Below are positions 61,324 through 64,000 of a stretch of DNA of 64,000 bases, one piece after another. The DNA is from Corynebacterium sp. HMSC078H07 (GTDB lineage: Bacteria > Actinomycetota > Actinomycetes > Mycobacteriales > Mycobacteriaceae): positions 55,493-119,492 of the forward strand of contig NZ_KV810511.1 of the NCBI RefSeq assembly GCF_001812805.1, read 5' to 3'. The notes under the pieces are model-generated. The model worked only from the letters and a program-made list of their open reading frames with translations, searched no databases and was not told the DNA's origin. Numbering within the stretch: position 1 is the stretch's first letter; each line of letters begins with the position of its first letter. Both the position numbers and the translations under genes were made by a program.

Positions 61324-62153
61324 CCACAGCAGCCTCACCTACCGCAGACACAGCCCAGAATATCAAAGCATCCAAGCCCAACGGGCAGAACATCAACTGG
61401 GTAGTGACCACCATTTTCGTCATTGCTCTGGTTTTCTTTTTCGGCCCATGGATTGCTGCTGCAGTCTTCGGGTTCACGCGCCCCGGCGAAGGTTTTACCT
61501 TCGAACCTTTGATCTCCGCTTTTGACAACCCTCGTGCAGTATCCGCGGTTATAGACACACTTTTGCTTGCCGTAGCGACAACTCTGCTGATGCTCATCCT
61601 ATTAGTCCCAACGATTGTCTTCTTGAATCTGAAATCGCCTCGGTTGGCGCGCGTAGCTGAGTTTCTGTCAGTTCTTCCTCTCGTTATTCCAGCAGTGGCA
61701 CTGGTGTCGGGAGTGTCGGAATTCTACCGCGCGGTTGCACCCTCTTTCCTGGTCTCGAAATGGTCATTGGTTCCTTTGTACGTGATCGTGGCACTGCCAT
61801 TGTGCTATCGAGCAATCGATGCCGGTGTTAAAGCATTGGATCTAAAAACCATGTTTGCTGCATCATCATCACTCGGGGCAACGTCGACGCAGACCTTGTT
61901 CAACGTCGTACTCCCCAACCTTCGAGTATCGATGCTTTCGGCTTCGCTCCTTTCCATTGCGATGACTTTGGGCGAGTTCGCAATCGCCTCTCTTCTTCTG
62001 CATTACACCTTCCCAGTGTTCATCGTGGAGGTATCCCGATCCAATCCCCGAGGTATTGCCGCGCTATCGTTCATCACAATTCTCATTACTTGGGCATTGA
62101 TGGCATCCATCTCCGCGATTGCAAAAATCGATTCCGCCCGAAAGGAAAAGTAA
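61308..62153 (+). CDS. ABC transporter permease 2
   Basis: 281 residues with six membrane helices and an EAA loop SSLGATSTQTLFNVVLPNLR near residue 190. It overlaps the preceding permease by 16 bases and is followed by the ATPase after one base. Together they form the membrane pore of the importer. No other features stand out. Confidence 0.83.
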   Translation: MAQQLATAASPTADTAQNIKASKPNGQNINWVVTTIFVIALVFFFGPWIAAAVFGFTRPGEGFTFEPLISAFDNPRAVSAVIDTLLLAVATTLLMLILLVPTIVFLNLKSPRLARVAEFLSVLPLVIPAVALVSGVSEFYRAVAPSFLVSKWSLVPLYVIVALPLCYRAIDAGVKALDLKTMFAASSSLGATSTQTLFNVVLPNLRVSMLSASLLSIAMTLGEFAIASLLLHYTFPVFIVEVSRSNPRGIAALSFITILITWALMASISAIAKIDSARKEK

Positions 62154-62154
62154 A

Positions 62155-63258
62155 GTGAATTCTTCTCACGTAGAACTCAAAAACATCACTAAGCAGTACG
62201 GTTCAAAGACTGTGCTTGACAACCTCAATCTGGAAATTGGCAAAGCCGAACTGGTTGCGCTGTTGGGCCCTTCCGGATGCGGAAAGTCGACCACGCTTAA
62301 GATCCTTGCCGGTCTTGAACACGCCGATCAAGGTTCAGTCTGCATCGATGGCAACGAGATCTCCTACCTTCCTACTCGTCGGCGAAACATGGGAATTGTC
62401 TTCCAAGCTTATTCGCTGTTCCCGCACCTCGATGCAATAGACAATGTCGCATACGGACTTAAAATCAAAGGTCGCAGCAAGCGCGAACGACGCAATCGTG
62501 CAGGTGAATTGTTGGAACTCGTCGGGCTATCAGAACATACGACCAAATTTCCCGGACAGATGTCAGGCGGTCAGCAACAGCGTGTCGCGCTAGCCCGCGC
62601 CTTAGCGATCGAACCGCAGCTTCTGCTACTCGATGAGCCTTTGTCCGCTCTCGATGCGAAGGTACGTACCCAGTTGCGCGATGAGATTCGGCGTATCCAA
62701 CTCTCAGAAGGTATTTCGACCCTCCTTGTTACTCACGACCAGGAAGAGGCCCTCGTGATGGCTGATCGTATTGGCGTGATGAACAATGGCGTTATCGAAC
62801 AAATCGGCTCCCCTTCTGAGTTGTATCATCACCCCCGTTCACCTTTTATTTCTCAATTCGTTGGTGTCGTCAACCGCATTTGCGGCGAGTACAACGCAGG
62901 TTCCGTCGATGTCCTCGGCACACGTGTGGATGTTGCGAACACTGAAATTGATGCACGCGACGGGGACACCCTGGCATGCCTTATTCGCCCTGAAGACCTA
63001 CGTGTTCTCCCTGACGCCAAAGGGAGCTACCGGATTCTCAATAAGCAACTCCGTGGAATTTTTACCTCTGTGATGCTCGCAGGTCCTGGCAGCACAGTGA
63101 TTCGCGTTGATATGTCGGACCGCGAAGCCAGTAAGCTCCCAACCGGCAGTCAGGTGAGCCTGGAGACCTTGCGACACGATGCTGTTGTGGATTTTGCCTC
63201 CCCCGATGAGGTAGCCGAGGCCAAGGCTTTCGTCAAAGAAAGGAACGCGAATGCGTAA
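62155..63258 (+). CDS. ABC transporter ATPase (PotA/FbpC/PhnT type)
   Basis: 367 residues from GTG at 62155 with AAAGGAAAAG upstream. Walker A GPSGCGKST (about 36-44), the Q-loop VFQAYSLFPHL, signature MSGGQQQRVALARAL, Walker B LLLLDEPLSALD and the switch His in LVTHDQEEA. The C-terminal TOBE domain (from about 240) is typical of PotA/FbpC-like ATPases that serve importers of cations, AEP and polyamines. It overlaps the phosphatase-type gene by eight bases. Confidence 0.87.
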   Translation: MNSSHVELKNITKQYGSKTVLDNLNLEIGKAELVALLGPSGCGKSTTLKILAGLEHADQGSVCIDGNEISYLPTRRRNMGIVFQAYSLFPHLDAIDNVAYGLKIKGRSKRERRNRAGELLELVGLSEHTTKFPGQMSGGQQQRVALARALAIEPQLLLLDEPLSALDAKVRTQLRDEIRRIQLSEGISTLLVTHDQEEALVMADRIGVMNNGVIEQIGSPSELYHHPRSPFISQFVGVVNRICGEYNAGSVDVLGTRVDVANTEIDARDGDTLACLIRPEDLRVLPDAKGSYRILNKQLRGIFTSVMLAGPGSTVIRVDMSDREASKLPTGSQVSLETLRHDAVVDFASPDEVAEAKAFVKERNANA

Positions 63259-64000
63259 TCCAGGAAACAGCACAACTCCAGATACCGGCGATTCAAATCG
63301 ACGAATTCTACTGATTGGTTTAGACGGCGTTCGCTGGGACATTGCTGCCGAGTCGGGAGTTGGCCCCACCCTTCAGAAGCTGGCCGCAGAAGGAAGCTGG
63401 CATTCAATGCAAATGGAAGTCCCCACGATTTCTGCCCCTGGCTGGGCAAGCATTCTTACCGGCTCTACTCATGCGGAGCACGGGCTGAAAGACAACAGCT
63501 GTGTTGGTGGAAGGACGTGGAACTGTCCTGATTTCCTGTCTCAAGCTTTTTACCAGAATCAGTCAACGCGGACCTTTGCCGCAGCTGGATGGCCCGTTCT
63601 GGTAGATCCCAGCGGCCTCGGGCCGATCATTCATCCCCGAGTTGAACAACAGTACGCCGGACTTCACCGAGTGATTGTTCGTGACGGTGAAACATACGGC
63701 TACGAACGCATCGATGCAGAAGTAGCGGACTTTACCCTAGCGGCAGTGCATGGTGGGTCTTTTGATGTTGGGTTTATGTACTGCTGCAGTGTTGACGACG
63801 CTGGACACGTGTACGGACTCATGGGAAATGAGTACCGTGGCGCCATCAAATCCGTTGATGAGCATGTAGGTCGTCTCGCTTCGGCAGTCGAACAACGCGC
63901 TACTGAACACGGCGAAGACTGGCTCGTCGTTGTCACCACCGATCACGGACATGTCGACGAAGGCGGCCATGGCGGAAGCTCAGCCCGCGAACGGGAATCG
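63251..64000 (+). CDS. Alkaline-phosphatase-superfamily phosphoesterase (partial, 3' end outside window)
   Basis: 250 codons are visible from ATG at 63251 without a stop. Metal ligand Asp25 is in LIGLDGVRWD; the nucleophile place is Ser61 in VPTISAPGWASILTG, where nucleotide pyrophosphatase/phosphodiesterase enzymes have Thr; Asp183 and His186 lie in VDDAGHVYG, Asp231 and His232 in TTDHGHV, and His240 in EGGHGG. Such enzymes split phosphodiesters, nucleotides or phosphonoacetate with two zinc ions. No signal peptide is seen, so it acts on the imported substrate in the cytosol. It is the last cotranscribed gene seen of the ABC operon. Confidence 0.8.
   Translation, partial: MRNPGNSTTPDTGDSNRRILLIGLDGVRWDIAAESGVGPTLQKLAAEGSWHSMQMEVPTISAPGWASILTGSTHAEHGLKDNSCVGGRTWNCPDFLSQAFYQNQSTRTFAAAGWPVLVDPSGLGPIIHPRVEQQYAGLHRVIVRDGETYGYERIDAEVADFTLAAVHGGSFDVGFMYCCSVDDAGHVYGLMGNEYRGAIKSVDEHVGRLASAVEQRATEHGEDWLVVVTTDHGHVDEGGHGGSSARERES

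Overview
The window is chromosomal DNA of a high-G+C actinobacterium, almost certainly a Corynebacterium. The genus call rests on the cysI-cysX/fpr2 block, on the conserved cell-envelope block manB - DUF3499 - Rv3259-like gene - whiB - GDP-mannose pyrophosphorylase - wbbL - lcpA - TIGR03089 (the order seen around Rv3257c-Rv3268 in mycobacteria), and on a mycolyltransferase. No rRNA, tRNA, CRISPR array, transposase or prophage gene was seen. The species cannot be named from the sequence alone.

Layout. 1-4 kb: sulfite assimilation (partial cbiX/cysY, cysX, cysI, divergent fpr2) around a likely McbR operator. 4-12 kb: mannose and arabinogalactan/cell-wall genes. 12-14 kb: a TauE exporter broken by a one-base frameshift, then a DUF559/AbiEi-like gene bracketed by two copies of a 71-72 bp palindromic repeat that occurs four times in the first 22 kb. 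14-21 kb: a LysR-controlled operon (TPP enzyme, amino-acid permease, aminotransferase), then an aldehyde dehydrogenase and a double SnoaL-like protein. 21-35.7 kb: GABA/amine catabolism (two GabT aminotransferases, permease, two PucR regulators), a Baeyer-Villiger-type monooxygenase, an ester hydrolase, a YkvI-like transporter, a GAF-PucR regulator and a zinc alcohol dehydrogenase. 35.7-41 kb: a DUF3360-like permease and acyl-CoA genes. 41.0-41.45 kb: two related putative small RNA genes in tandem. 41.5-49.4 kb: an anchored Ser/Thr-rich surface protein, MarR, a carbamoylase and an amidohydrolase with a divergent PucR/CdaR regulator, an MFS transporter and a CDF-like protein. 49.4-57.4 kb: an apparently highly expressed secreted protein with an aerolysin-like segment, a mycolyltransferase, gluconate uptake and kinase genes around a repeat cluster, mmuM and a CAP-domain protein. 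57.6-64 kb: an A+T-richer block (GntR, HAD phosphatase, Tat-lipoprotein ABC importer of the 2-aminoethylphosphonate/iron type, alkaline-phosphatase-superfamily enzyme cut by the window end), which looks like an acquired phosphonate or phosphoester system.

How the genes work together. The 14-41 kb segment reads as a nitrogen and carbon scavenging region: uptake of amino acids or amines, transamination, oxidation of the resulting ketones or aldehydes, ester cleavage, and entry into acyl-CoA metabolism, under at least three regulator types. The strongest candidates for undescribed biology are the tandem small RNAs, the aerolysin-like secreted protein, the monooxygenase-centred amine pathway, the phosphonate/phosphoester operon and the palindromic repeat family with its flanked cargo gene.
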